DNA of 33,858 nt from assembly GCA_030586765.1 (NCBI GenBank), contig JAUQZZ010000002.1, positions 1 through 33,858 on the forward strand, in the 5' to 3' direction. Below the pieces are notes generated by a model that saw only the letters and a program-made list of their open reading frames with translations, did no database searches and was not told the origin of the DNA. Below, one piece after another: positions 7,143 to 15,293 of this stretch (positions within the stretch are counted from its first letter, which is position 1; every line of letters begins with the position of its first letter). Both the position numbers and the translations under genes were made by a program. The stretch is from Candidatus Brocadiales bacterium (GTDB lineage Bacteria > Planctomycetota > Brocadiia > Brocadiales > Bathyanammoxibiaceae).

Positions 7143-8048
7143 ATGAAAACTATAGCTCCTATAAAGGGAATGAAGGAGTGGGTAGCCTTCCTAAGGACCA
7201 AGGGTCTCACCCTGGGCCTGGTGCCTACTATGGGGGCACTCCATCAGGGGCATGTTAGTCTTATAAGGCGGGCCAGGGAGGAAAACGACAAGGTCATCCT
7301 GGGTATCTTCGTAAACCCTATTCAATTTGATAAAGAAAAAGACCTCCTGAGCTACCCCAGGGACATAGAAAAGGACAAGGAACTAGCCTCAAGGGAAGGA
7401 GTGGATATAATCTTCGCCCCAAGCGTAGAGGAGATATACCCCAAGGGCTTTTCCACCTTCGTGGAGGAAGAGGACCTAACAGAGAGACTCTGTGGTGAGC
7501 ATCGTCCTGGTCACTTCCGAGGTGTAACCACAGTGGTAACGAAACTCCTTAACATAATAAGTCCAGACAGGGCCTACTTTGGGCTAAAGGACCTACAGCA
7601 GTCTCATGTAATAAAGAAGATGGTGCGGGACCTGAATATGAACGTGGAGGTGGTGGTGCTCCCAACGGTGAGAGATAAAGACGGCCTGGCCCTAAGCTCC
7701 CGTAATCAGCACCTGAGCAGGACCGAGAGGCAGACAGCCCTCTCTATATACAAGGCCCTTATAAGGGCCAGGGAACTCTTCGCCTCAGGAGAAACCAACT
7801 CCTGTGAGATACTCCAGGAGATGCACGGTATCCTACACAAGGCGGGTATATTTCAGATAGATTATACCTCTGTAGTCGACCCCGAGACTCTGGAGGAGTT
7901 GGAAGAGGCGAGACCAGATGCGGTGGTAGCCCTGGCCTGCTGGGTAGGAAACACGAGACTGATTGATAACATGGGCCTCTCGGAAACTACAAGCCTCAAA
8001 GAACGGTTGCCCGCCCTGAGTTCCTTAGAGAGGGAGGCGCACGCTTAA
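7143..8048 (+). CDS. panC: Pantothenate synthetase
   Basis: PanC condenses pantoate and beta-alanine with ATP to give pantothenate, the precursor of coenzyme A. The 301-residue protein has the usual length and family motifs: LVPTMGALHQGH (ATP-binding HxGH signature), the IFVNPIQF segment, HRPGHFRGV and the LSSRN motif. The ATG at 7143 has AAGGA about 8 bases upstream. The beta-alanine-forming enzyme, panD, lies downstream, but a two-gene DUF4258/DUF2283 module separates them. Near the C-terminus the order of conserved blocks is normal, so I see no truncation. Confidence 0.96.
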   Translation: MKTIAPIKGMKEWVAFLRTKGLTLGLVPTMGALHQGHVSLIRRAREENDKVILGIFVNPIQFDKEKDLLSYPRDIEKDKELASREGVDIIFAPSVEEIYPKGFSTFVEEEDLTERLCGEHRPGHFRGVTTVVTKLLNIISPDRAYFGLKDLQQSHVIKKMVRDLNMNVEVVVLPTVRDKDGLALSSRNQHLSRTERQTALSIYKALIRARELFASGETNSCEILQEMHGILHKAGIFQIDYTSVVDPETLEELEEARPDAVVALACWVGNTRLIDNMGLSETTSLKERLPALSSLEREAHA

Positions 8049-8064
8049 TAGTTTTAATGTTTTA

Positions 8065-8322
8065 ATGAGAATCTTATTACTCTCTCATGTACATGAAAAA
8101 CTTGCAGCAAGAAAGATTACTAAAAGCCTGGTAGAAGAAACTATCTCTAACCCAAACAGTGTTGTTTGTGGAAAAAGAGGCAGGAAGGTATCGCAAAGAA
8201 AATACTTTGACAATGAGAAGAAAAAGGAATATTTGTTGAGAGTAGTTTTCGAAGAGCGGGGAGACACGAAAATAATCATCACCGCTTACAGGACTTCTAA
8301 AATCGAAAAATATCAAAAGTAA
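8065..8322 (+). CDS. DUF4258 family protein, possible toxin of a TA-like pair
   Basis: This is an 85-residue basic protein matching the DUF4258 pattern: an early His-rich segment (SHVHEKLAARKIT), a middle part with Pro-Asn-Ser-Val-Val, and a C-terminal IIITAYRTSKIEKY strand. The family belongs to, or resembles, the RelE/BrnT-like small-toxin fold; activity of this protein is not known. The ATG at 8065 has no Shine-Dalgarno and is preceded by a tandem TTTTAATG repeat, so it may be translated weakly or by coupling to panC, 16 bases upstream. The next gene, 8 bases downstream, is a DUF2283 protein, a frequent neighbour of this family, so the two look like a toxin-antitoxin-type pair. Confidence 0.65.
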   Translation: MRILLLSHVHEKLAARKITKSLVEETISNPNSVVCGKRGRKVSQRKYFDNEKKKEYLLRVVFEERGDTKIIITAYRTSKIEKYQK

Positions 8323-8330
8323 AGAAATTT

Positions 8331-8633
8331 ATGAAGACATCCTACGATTCCCAGGCCGATGTCCTATATATAGTAATCGCTGAAGGAGAGATTGAAGAAA
8401 GCGATGAGATAGCCGAAGGTGTTATTATAGACCTTGATGTTGAAGGAAATCCCCTGGGCTTAGAGATTCTGGATGCCTCTAAACTCATGGGCGGCCAGAG
8501 GAAAATAGAAACACTCTTAAAAGCCGGAGAGGATAAGCTTAAAGAGTTTGTTGCCTTAACCCTGGCGAAAAGGTTCGATCAACAAGAAATATTGTACTTA
8601 ATCGAGGAATTAAAGAAGGCGAAGACAGGTTAG
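8331..8633 (+). CDS. DUF2283 family protein, possible antitoxin partner
   Basis: This is a 100-residue protein. Residues 1-65 match DUF2283 ([16 protein letters not shown], an acidic stretch, LGLEILDAS). Residues about 66-100 form a charged, probably helical C-terminal extension ending in EELKKAKTG, which the other DUF2283 protein here (441-686) lacks. In antitoxins such extensions often bind the toxin; that role is an inference. It starts at an ATG 8 bases after the DUF4258 stop, with only a weak purine stretch (AAAGAAA) upstream. Gene order is toxin-like first, antitoxin-like second. Confidence 0.7.
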   Translation: MKTSYDSQADVLYIVIAEGEIEESDEIAEGVIIDLDVEGNPLGLEILDASKLMGGQRKIETLLKAGEDKLKEFVALTLAKRFDQQEILYLIEELKKAKTG

Positions 8634-8670
8634 CTTACCTAGGTTGCTTAAGATAGAGGGAAATAAATAT

Positions 8671-9051
8671 ATGTACCGAGAGATGTGTAAGTCGAAGATA
8701 CAGACCGCCACTGTGACAGAAACCAATCTCTACTATCAAGGTAGTGTGACAATAGATAAGGCCCTTACGGAGGCAGGAGATATCCTGGAGTACGAGAAGG
8801 TGCAGATACTGAATGTCAACAACGGGCAGAGGATAGAGACCTACGTAATAGAAGGGGAGAGGGACTCCGGCACCATCTGCCTGAATGGCGCCGCTGCCCG
8901 ATGGGCACACCCTGGGGACAAAGTCATTATCATATCCTACTGCCTCGTGGAAGAAGGCAGGGCAAAGAACTGGAGGCCAAAGATAGTCCTTGTGGATGAG
9001 AGCAATAGGCCACTAAAGACCGTCCTCTCTGCAAACCCATCCACCCAGTAA
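8671..9051 (+). CDS. panD: Aspartate 1-decarboxylase proenzyme
   Basis: PanD decarboxylates aspartate to beta-alanine, the other substrate of PanC. I start it at the ATG at 8671, giving 126 residues, the same as the E. coli enzyme, with GAGGG 10 bases upstream. An upstream alternative (8644) would add nine residues not typical of the family. The self-cleavage site Gly24-Ser25 (in YYQGSVTID), which makes the pyruvoyl cofactor, falls at exactly the E. coli position. The [27 protein letters not shown] and GDKVIIISY motifs are intact. It lies one base before lgt. Confidence 0.95.
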   Translation: MYREMCKSKIQTATVTETNLYYQGSVTIDKALTEAGDILEYEKVQILNVNNGQRIETYVIEGERDSGTICLNGAAARWAHPGDKVIIISYCLVEEGRAKNWRPKIVLVDESNRPLKTVLSANPSTQ

Positions 9052-9052
9052 G

Positions 9053-9925
9053 ATGAATCGCACGCTTCTAGAGATACCTATCCCTTTCCTGGACTGGCAC
9101 ATCCCCATCTATTCCTACGGTTTCATGCTCATGATGGGCTTCCTCTTCGGACTTCTCGTTGTCCGCAGGAAGGCCAGGGCTGAGGGGCTAGACCCTGACC
9201 TTATGACAGACCTGTGTCTATACATCCTTCTAGCCGGGGTACTAGGGGGTAGGTTGCTCTTCGTAATCCATCATTTTGGGGACTATGCGGGAAATCCCCT
9301 GGAGATACTGAAGGTCTTTAAGGGAGGCCTATCTTTTTATGGTGGTTTCTTTGCTGCCACCACAACAGCGGCAGTTTTTTGCAAGAAGAAAGGGCTGCCT
9401 GCACTAAAGGTCTTGGATATGGCAGCCGTAGGCCTGGCCCTGGGTATGGTCTTCGGGAGGATAGGGTGCTTCCTGAATGGGTGCTGTTACGGTGATAGGG
9501 CGCAGGAAGGATTCCTCTTTGCTGTTCAATTCCCCAAGACAAAAGACGCCCTGGGAAATGTTGACGGCAGTCCAGCCTTTCTCCACCACCTGGAAGAAGG
9601 TTGGGTGGGTTTTGCCGACCCATTTTCATTACCCGTCCATCCCACCCAGTTATACTCCTCCCTGGGAGACTTCTTTCTATTCCTGGCCCTTAGCGCCCTT
9701 TATAGCTACAAAAAGAGGGATGGCGAGATGGTACTCCTCTTCTGCATATTCTACGCCCCCATGCGCTTTATATTGGAAATCCTCAGGGATGATAGCACTC
9801 CAGTACTCTACGGTCTTACCCTATCCCAGGTCATAAGCATCCCTGTATTCCTTCTGGCCCTGGGACTGTTTATTTACGAGAGGAGAGGTCTTAAGAAGGC
9901 AGGGTTAGAAAAGAAAGGGGCCTAG
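9053..9925 (+). CDS. lgt: Prolipoprotein diacylglyceryl transferase
   Basis: Lgt moves a diacylglyceryl group from phosphatidylglycerol to the lipobox cysteine of prolipoproteins in the cytoplasmic membrane. The 290-residue protein has about seven membrane segments and the Lgt signature region GRIGCFLNGCCYG (135-147) with its essential arginine (136), and HPTQLYSS further on. The usual GG-x-x-x-H-GG histidine is replaced by tyrosine (GGLSFYGGF, Y96), a variation I believe occurs in some families. It starts one base after the panD stop. Its stop codon overlaps the convergent hflX stop inside a palindrome. The TPR lipoprotein at 12084-13631 is a likely substrate. Confidence 0.95.
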   Translation: MNRTLLEIPIPFLDWHIPIYSYGFMLMMGFLFGLLVVRRKARAEGLDPDLMTDLCLYILLAGVLGGRLLFVIHHFGDYAGNPLEILKVFKGGLSFYGGFFAATTTAAVFCKKKGLPALKVLDMAAVGLALGMVFGRIGCFLNGCCYGDRAQEGFLFAVQFPKTKDALGNVDGSPAFLHHLEEGWVGFADPFSLPVHPTQLYSSLGDFFLFLALSALYSYKKRDGEMVLLFCIFYAPMRFILEILRDDSTPVLYGLTLSQVISIPVFLLALGLFIYERRGLKKAGLEKKGA

Positions 9926-9929
9926 GCCC
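9918..9929. terminator. Palindrome holding the two convergent stop codons of lgt and hflX
   Basis: GGGCCTAGGCCC is a perfect 12-bp palindrome. Its central CTAG provides the TAG stop of lgt (9923-9925) and, on the other strand, the TAG stop of hflX (9922-9924). There is no T-tract and no loop, so a role in termination is speculative. Confidence 0.25.
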
Positions 9930-11226
9930 TTGCTTGAGAAACTTCGGCTATCTCCAAGTCACTAGCTAGCTTAGAGAGCTTGGGTATATACCTTTTCTCA
10001 ATAAGTATACGGAAGTGTAGTTTGTGGCCATCTAATTTCCTGCTAAGCACATACCCCTTCTCATAGAGGTAGGCCAGGAGTCTCCCCTCGGCAGTACCAC
10101 AGGTAAGCTCAAGCTCCACGCACCTCTTGTCAAGAAAATCTACTATCTTCTCCTTGAGCTCTCCCAGGCCCTGCCCACTGAGGGCAGAAACGTTAACAGA
10201 ACAGGGATGCTTTGCCTTGAGAAGGGTCAGGGTGGCCTCATCAAAGGGAGCATCTATCTTATTAAGGACTAAGATGGTGGGCTTATGATGGCAACCCAGT
10301 TCTTCCAGAACCTCATCAACGGACTTTATCTGCTCAATTACTGCAGGGGAACTCATGTCCACAACATGGAGGAGCAGGTCGGCCTGTCTTGCCTCCTCTA
10401 AAGTAGCATGGAAGGAGGCCACTAAGTGATGGGGCAACTTCTTTATGAAGCCTACTGTGTCACTGAGAAGGGCCTTCCTGCCGCTCTCTAAGGAGAGGAG
10501 TCTTGTTCTTGTATCCAGGGTAGAGAAGAGCTTGTCTTCGACAAGGACACCGGCATGGGTCAGGGCATTCATTAAGGTAGACTTGCCTGCGTTAGTGTAA
10601 CCTACCAGGGATATCCTAAAATGGTCCCTTCTTGCAGAGACCTGCTGTTCCCTTCGGCCCTCTATCTGGCGAAGCTTCTTTTTAAGCTCATATATCTTCC
10701 TGGATACCAGCCGGCGGTCTACCTCGAGCTGTTTTTCCCCAGGACCTTTTATGCCTATTCCGCCACCTATCCTATCCAGGTGAGTCCACATGCGCCTTAA
10801 CCTGGGCAGGGTGTATTCCAGTTGCGCCAGTTCCACCTGCATCTGGGCCTGACTTGTCTTTGCCCTGGTAGCGAAGATGTAGAGGATGAGTTCACTTCGG
10901 TCTACTACCTTGGTATCCAGCACATGTTCCAGATTCCTTACCTGTGCGGGAGTAAGGTCATCGTCGCAGATAACAACATCTATATCCCCCTCCTTACAGA
11001 GGGAGGCTAATTCCAGGGTCTTACCTCTGCCGATATAATAGGTGGGGTCTATACGCTCTCTTTTCTGAAGCACTCCCTGGACAACCTTTGCGCCTGCTGT
11101 CTCTGCCAGCTTAGCAAGCTCCTGGAAGGACTCTTTACCCCCTCCATCCCCTCTAAAAAAAGAAGCACCCAAAAGTAGTGCCCTTTCGGCCCTTACCGAA
11201 AGTTCTTTCCTTTTTGCCTCTACCAC
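9922..11226 (-). CDS. hflX: GTPase HflX
   Basis: HflX is a ribosome-associated GTPase that can split stalled 70S ribosomes. The 434-residue protein has the N-terminal HflX domain (about 10-200) with the GGIGIKGPGEKQLEVDRR linker, then a G domain with G1 GYTNAGKS (209-216), G3 DTVG (256-259) and G4 NKID (322-325), and a C-terminal domain. It starts at a GTG (11226) with AGGAG 5 bases upstream. A strong promoter-like site lies in the short gap after yebC, so it can be transcribed separately from the nusA-yebC run. Confidence 0.95.
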   Translation of the reverse strand: MVEAKRKELSVRAERALLLGASFFRGDGGGKESFQELAKLAETAGAKVVQGVLQKRERIDPTYYIGRGKTLELASLCKEGDIDVVICDDDLTPAQVRNLEHVLDTKVVDRSELILYIFATRAKTSQAQMQVELAQLEYTLPRLRRMWTHLDRIGGGIGIKGPGEKQLEVDRRLVSRKIYELKKKLRQIEGRREQQVSARRDHFRISLVGYTNAGKSTLMNALTHAGVLVEDKLFSTLDTRTRLLSLESGRKALLSDTVGFIKKLPHHLVASFHATLEEARQADLLLHVVDMSSPAVIEQIKSVDEVLEELGCHHKPTILVLNKIDAPFDEATLTLLKAKHPCSVNVSALSGQGLGELKEKIVDFLDKRCVELELTCGTAEGRLLAYLYEKGYVLSRKLDGHKLHFRILIEKRYIPKLSKLASDLEIAEVSQARA

Positions 11227-11273
11227 TTAACTCCTAAATAAAAAGTGAAAAAAATAAATCCGCTTCTACTAAG

Positions 11274-11303
11274 ATTATATCACCCATGAGCCGTTACCTT
11301 CAA
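11274..11303 (-). promoter_or_regulatory. Putative promoter for hflX
   Basis: On the minus strand, TTGAAG (11298-11303), an 18-base spacer and a perfect TATAAT (11274-11279) fit between the end of yebC and the hflX start. The -35 box has the same sequence as that of the plsC-like gene. Confidence 0.55.
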
Positions 11304-11308
11304 GGATG

Positions 11309-12064
11309 CTACCGCCTCTCCTGCATCTCAACCAGCAGGTCCTTGGGGAGGTTAAAATTAGCATAGACCTCCTGTACGTCCTCATGGTCTTCCAGGGCCT
11401 CCAAAAGCTCCACCACCCTTTTTCCTGTCTCGGCATCAAGGTCTACAAAATTCTTAGGCAGCCAACTGATTTCTGAAGACTCCGGGGGGATGCCTTGTTC
11501 TTTTAGAAACTTCTTAACCTTTTCTAATTCCGTGGGTAAGCAGATTACCTGATAGACATGCTCCACCTTTAAGACGTCCTCTGCCCCTGCCTCCAGGGCA
11601 ACCATCATCAGACGGTCCTCCTCTACCTTCTTACTGTCTACCACTAACATACCCCGTTTTTCAAAGATCCAGGACACGCATCCAGAGCTTCCCAAACTGC
11701 CACCATACCTCTCAAAGATATTCCTTATCTCCGACGTGGTGCGATTTTTGTTGTCGGTGAGTACTTCTACCATGATAGCAACACCGTGGGGGCCGTAGCC
11801 CTCATAAAGAGAATGCTGGAGGTCTTCCCCTCCCCCAGCACCTGTACCCTTCTGGATAGCCCTTTCAATATTATCTTTAGGCATATTAGCCCCTTTGGCC
11901 TTTTCAATGGCGTACTGGAGCTTTATGTTCATAGTTGGGTCACTGCCTCCCTCTCTGGCCGCCACGGTTATGTTTCTTGCCAATTTAGAAAAGACCTTTC
12001 CTTTCTTGGCGTCAACAGCACCCTTTTTCCGTTTGATACTTGCCCAGTGAGAATGTCCAGCCAT
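11309..12064 (-). CDS. yebC: YebC/PmpR family protein
   Basis: YebC family proteins include transcription factors and, in more recent work, factors that relieve ribosome stalling. The 251-residue protein has full family length, with the hallmark start MAGHSHWASIKRKKGAVDAKKGKVF, the central NPKD-like AKGANMPKDNIERAI block, and VEVLTDNKNRT. The ATG at 12064 has GAGGA about 8 bases upstream. It lies 19 bases after the TPR lipoprotein gene and probably shares its transcript. Confidence 0.95.
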   Translation of the reverse strand: MAGHSHWASIKRKKGAVDAKKGKVFSKLARNITVAAREGGSDPTMNIKLQYAIEKAKGANMPKDNIERAIQKGTGAGGGEDLQHSLYEGYGPHGVAIMVEVLTDNKNRTTSEIRNIFERYGGSLGSSGCVSWIFEKRGMLVVDSKKVEEDRLMMVALEAGAEDVLKVEHVYQVICLPTELEKVKKFLKEQGIPPESSEISWLPKNFVDLDAETGKRVVELLEALEDHEDVQEVYANFNLPKDLLVEMQERR

Positions 12065-12083
12065 GTCTTAAATCCTCAGTGCC

Positions 12084-13631
12084 TTACTGGTAGCTGAGAT
12101 AATCCTCTTGCCTCTCTTCAAGGCTCTTCAAGGAATCAAGCCGTTCCAGTTTTTCTTTGATTTCCCTTAAGACAGCATGCTCTCCATATTCTGCTCCAAA
12201 CTCCTCCAGGGCCTTCTTCCACTGTTTTCTGGCCTTCTCCCACTTGCCGAGGCTGTAGTATACCTCTCCTATATGCTTATATATCTCGGGGTCATGGGAG
12301 TTCTTAGCCGCCTCCAGGAGCTTTTCTAGGGCTAATTCTAGCTTTCTGTCCTCCTGGTCCTCGGTGGCCTGTTTGAAATATACCCATCCCAGGCTATCAA
12401 GATAAGCACCATTTTGTGGCTGTGCTGTTAGTGCCTTCTGCACCAATCGAAGGGCCTCCTCCAGCTCCACCCCCCTCTCTGCATAGAAATATCCCAGAAA
12501 ATTGCTGGCCTCGTGGAAATCAGGGTCTATCCTGAGAACCTCCTTAAGCTCGCTTTCTGCCTCTCTTTCACGGTCTATCTCATAATAAAGGCTGGCCAAC
12601 ATAAAATGGACGTCCCTTCCCTCCTTCCTGCCTTCTGTAACAGCTATGGCCCTTTCCATCACCCCAAGTGCCTCCTCCTTCTTATTCTCTGCCAGGAGGA
12701 GTTTTGCCAGGGTTATATGCTCCTTGGGATCATCTGACCCTAAGACTACCTTCTGCTGTAGTATCTCTACGGTGCGGGCCCTATGCAACTCTGCCCGTTC
12801 TGGGTTCTCAACCCTTTCATACAAATTGGCTAAAAAGGCATGGGCTAGCCATGTCTCGGGTGAGGTCTCTACGAAGGCCTCAGCTTCTACAACAGCTTTC
12901 TCTAACTCTCCCTGCTCTTCATAGACCAAGGCAAGGTAGAGCCTGGCAATATAGAGGCTTGGTTCCAACCCCTTGCATAGCTCCAGCTCTTCTCTGGCCT
13001 TCACAAAATCTCCAGCTTCAATGTAGGCCCTACCTATCTCGCAATGGAGCTTACCAAGGTTACCGGGCGGACTTAACTTAAGGATGTCCTTCAGACAAGG
13101 GATTGCCTTGGCAGGCTCTCCCTTCTTAAGGTAAAGATAAGCAAGGTGATAGAGTGCGTCCGCTACAAGGGCCTTATCCACCTCTGATAAGTCACTCCTA
13201 CAGGCCCTCTCATACTCCAAAATGGCATCCTCAGACCTTCCCTCGTTTTCATGGAGGTTTCCCAGGGTATAGTGCATGGTAAAATCCTGGAAGCTTATGT
13301 CTGAGAGCTTCCTCATAAACCCCAGGGCTTTATCCCTCTCCCCCAACTGTAAATGACAGCCAATAAGATAGCGTAAGATCCTTTCAGAATTTGGGTCTTC
13401 CTCTGAGGCCCTTTCCAGATAGGTGGCGGCCTTGCTCCAATCCCCTTCTACCATAGAGTGAAAGCCTGCACAGAAGTTGGCCAGGGCTGCTGTGGGGATT
13501 TCTTTCTTTTTAGGAGGAACAAGTACTTCTGGGACTGGCTCTTCCACCTTCTGAGGAGCAGCACAGCCCCACAAGGCCACGACTAATATGAAGAACCAAA
13601 AGACCTCTTTGAACCTTTTATGCCTACTCAT
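12084..13631 (-). CDS. TPR-repeat lipoprotein
   Basis: This is a 515-residue protein with a lipoprotein signal peptide: basic start, hydrophobic core (about 11-21) and a lipobox ending Leu-Trp-Gly-Cys (Cys23), although Trp at that position is not common. The rest is a long array of tetratricopeptide repeats, roughly eleven, recognisable by repeated patterns of the type A-x-x-x-L-x-x-x-G-x-x-x-x-A. Such proteins are scaffolds, here probably anchored in the outer or inner membrane facing the periplasm. The substrate or partner is unknown. It lies 109 bases downstream of hisG and just upstream of yebC. Lgt, encoded at 9053-9925, would lipidate it. Confidence 0.85.
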   Translation of the reverse strand: MSRHKRFKEVFWFFILVVALWGCAAPQKVEEPVPEVLVPPKKKEIPTAALANFCAGFHSMVEGDWSKAATYLERASEEDPNSERILRYLIGCHLQLGERDKALGFMRKLSDISFQDFTMHYTLGNLHENEGRSEDAILEYERACRSDLSEVDKALVADALYHLAYLYLKKGEPAKAIPCLKDILKLSPPGNLGKLHCEIGRAYIEAGDFVKAREELELCKGLEPSLYIARLYLALVYEEQGELEKAVVEAEAFVETSPETWLAHAFLANLYERVENPERAELHRARTVEILQQKVVLGSDDPKEHITLAKLLLAENKKEEALGVMERAIAVTEGRKEGRDVHFMLASLYYEIDREREAESELKEVLRIDPDFHEASNFLGYFYAERGVELEEALRLVQKALTAQPQNGAYLDSLGWVYFKQATEDQEDRKLELALEKLLEAAKNSHDPEIYKHIGEVYYSLGKWEKARKQWKKALEEFGAEYGEHAVLREIKEKLERLDSLKSLEERQEDYLSYQ

Positions 13632-13740
13632 ACAACCGTATCAGCCTGTACTATAATCTTAGCCTGCCAGCTAAAAACAATACCCAAAGCCCAAAAATAC
13701 TACGAAAAGAGCCTCCGCTTTTGCCAAGCATATAGGGCAC

Positions 13741-14613
13741 TTAAAGGATAACCTTATTAAGGGAATACTCGATAATACCCTCGGCCCCTGCCCTCTTCAA
13801 CTCTGGTATAATCCGTCTGGCCACGGTCTCATCTAACACCGTCTCTATAGCATAGCCAGCACCTTCTGCCAGGGGGGAGACGGTAGGTTTTCTGAGGGCA
13901 GGTAGTTTCTTTAACACTGCCTCCAGGCAGCTATCAGGGACATTCATCTTTAGGCCCACCTTTTCGCAGGCAATAATAGCACCTGTAAAGAGCATGGACA
14001 GGTTTTCAATCTTCTGTCTTTTCCATGGGTCTTGCCAGGCATCAAAGCTGGCAATGAACTGGGTGACAGACTCCATCACTGTATCCACGATGCGAAGTTT
14101 GTTGGCCTTTAAACTACTCCCCGTTTCCGTAAGTTCCACGATGGCATCCACTAAATGGGGGGCCTTGGCCTCTGTGGCCCCATGAGAAAACTCCACCTCC
14201 GCCTGAACACCTCTCTCTTTTAGGAACTCTTTGGTCACATTTACCAGCTCCGTAGCAATCCTCTTTCCCTTTAAGTCATTGACCGTACGAACGGAGGAGT
14301 CCTCTGGCACGGCTAGCACCCAACGTACCTTTGTAAGCTGCTGCTTGGCGTAGAGGAGACTAGCTACTACCTTTACATTAGAGCCGTTCTCCTTTACCCA
14401 ATCGGCACCTGTTAGCCCAGCATCTACTATCCCCTTTTCTACATACCTGGACATGTCCTGGGGGCGGATGAGTCTGCCTATGAGCTCCTCATCATCAATG
14501 GCAGGATAGTAAGACCTGTCTGTGACACGTACCCTGAAGCCGGCCCTTTGCATCATCTCACAAGTTGCCTGCTGTAAACTCCCTTTGGGTATTCCCAGTA
14601 CTAGCCTTGACAC
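13741..14613 (-). CDS. hisG: ATP phosphoribosyltransferase, long form (HisG-L)
   Basis: HisG joins ATP and phosphoribosyl pyrophosphate in the first step of histidine synthesis. At 290 residues it is the long form, with a catalytic region (1-about 210) and a C-terminal ACT-like regulatory domain (about 215-290) with the conserved ending AGAEGIIEYSLNKVI. Such forms work without HisZ and are feedback-inhibited by histidine. The start is a GTG (14613) that overlaps rbfA by 13 bases, with a GGAGG-containing purine stretch upstream. No other his gene is present. Its location at the end of a nusA-infB-rbfA run is unusual. Confidence 0.95.
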   Translation of the reverse strand: MSRLVLGIPKGSLQQATCEMMQRAGFRVRVTDRSYYPAIDDEELIGRLIRPQDMSRYVEKGIVDAGLTGADWVKENGSNVKVVASLLYAKQQLTKVRWVLAVPEDSSVRTVNDLKGKRIATELVNVTKEFLKERGVQAEVEFSHGATEAKAPHLVDAIVELTETGSSLKANKLRIVDTVMESVTQFIASFDAWQDPWKRQKIENLSMLFTGAIIACEKVGLKMNVPDSCLEAVLKKLPALRKPTVSPLAEGAGYAIETVLDETVARRIIPELKRAGAEGIIEYSLNKVIL

Positions 14614-14969
14614 TCTACTTCCCCACCCTCCTTTGATATCTCCTCTATGAGCCTTGATACATAAAGGCCTTTCTCGGCAGTCTCATCCAGGCAAAAGGTC
14701 AGCACCGGTGTGTATCTAACACCCAGGCGCTTCCCTGCCACTGACTGGATGTGGCCCCTGGCATGCTCTATGGCCCTTAAGGTCTTCCTTTTTAAAGCCT
14801 CATCGCCGAGGATGGATATATGGACCTTGGCCGTGCGCAGATCCGCAGAGAGTTCTACCCTTGTTAAGGTAATAAATTTTATCCTTGGGTCCTTAAGTTC
14901 GTAAAGGATTATACTGCTCAGTTCCCGCCTTAGGGCCTCCTCCAACTTTTTGGACCTTCTTGTACTCAA
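14601..14969 (-). CDS. rbfA: Ribosome-binding factor A
   Basis: RbfA helps maturation of the 30S subunit and 16S rRNA 5' end. The 122-residue protein has the KH-like fold pattern: an N-terminal helix with EEALRRELSSIILYELKDPRI, VELSADLRTAKVHISILGD, and a C-terminal RYTPVLTFCLDE strand. The most upstream start is a TTG (14969), with no nearby Shine-Dalgarno. It lies in the same reading frame as the upstream DUF503 gene, separated only by its TAG stop and two codons. Translation therefore probably depends on re-initiation after DUF503 ends. Confidence 0.9.
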   Translation of the reverse strand: MSTRRSKKLEEALRRELSSIILYELKDPRIKFITLTRVELSADLRTAKVHISILGDEALKRKTLRAIEHARGHIQSVAGKRLGVRYTPVLTFCLDETAEKGLYVSRLIEEISKEGGEVECQG

Positions 14970-14975
14970 GGTACG

Positions 14976-15257
14976 CTACATTAGCTCCAGGTTGTAATCC
15001 ACTAACTCTACCTTTGGGAAGGATTTAAAGAAATTAACCAGGATGGAGAGGGTGCTGTTAACGTGCTTCCTATCATTACCCACCATGGCTATACCCATGA
15101 GACACTGCTGATGATGGTCACGAGAACCCATCTCTGAGAGGGAGACGTTAAACCTCTGCCTTATCCTGTCCTTGAGACTACTAATAACCCGGCGTTTGTC
15201 CTTCAGGGAATGAGAGTCTCTTATAACTATCCTGACACTTAAAATTCCAACTGTCAT
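14976..15257 (-). CDS. ylxP: DUF503 (YlxP-like) protein
   Basis: This is a 93-residue protein of the DUF503/YlxP family, recognised by its opening MTVGILSVRIVIRDSHSLKDKRRVISSLKDRIRQRFNVSLSE pattern (quoted positions 1-42 in parts: SHSLKDKRR is the hallmark). The family commonly sits between infB and rbfA, and is thought to act in ribosome assembly or translation; its biochemical role is not settled. The ATG is at 15257, with no clear Shine-Dalgarno and a small hairpin (15268-15273 with 15281-15286) between it and the infB stop. The gene ends two codons before rbfA and in frame with it. Confidence 0.88.
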   Translation of the reverse strand: MTVGILSVRIVIRDSHSLKDKRRVISSLKDRIRQRFNVSLSEMGSRDHHQQCLMGIAMVGNDRKHVNSTLSILVNFFKSFPKVELVDYNLELM

Positions 15258-15293
15258 GAAAGAGTATGTGGGGGAGATATCCCCACGGGCGGG

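Noticed and set aside
7004-7210. Minus-strand frame across the ccsA-panC gap
   Set aside because: It overlaps the panC start and both promoter-like sites, and has no recognisable protein character.
8635-8910. Minus-strand frame opposite panD
   Set aside because: It is antisense to a gene with an intact self-cleavage site and full family length.
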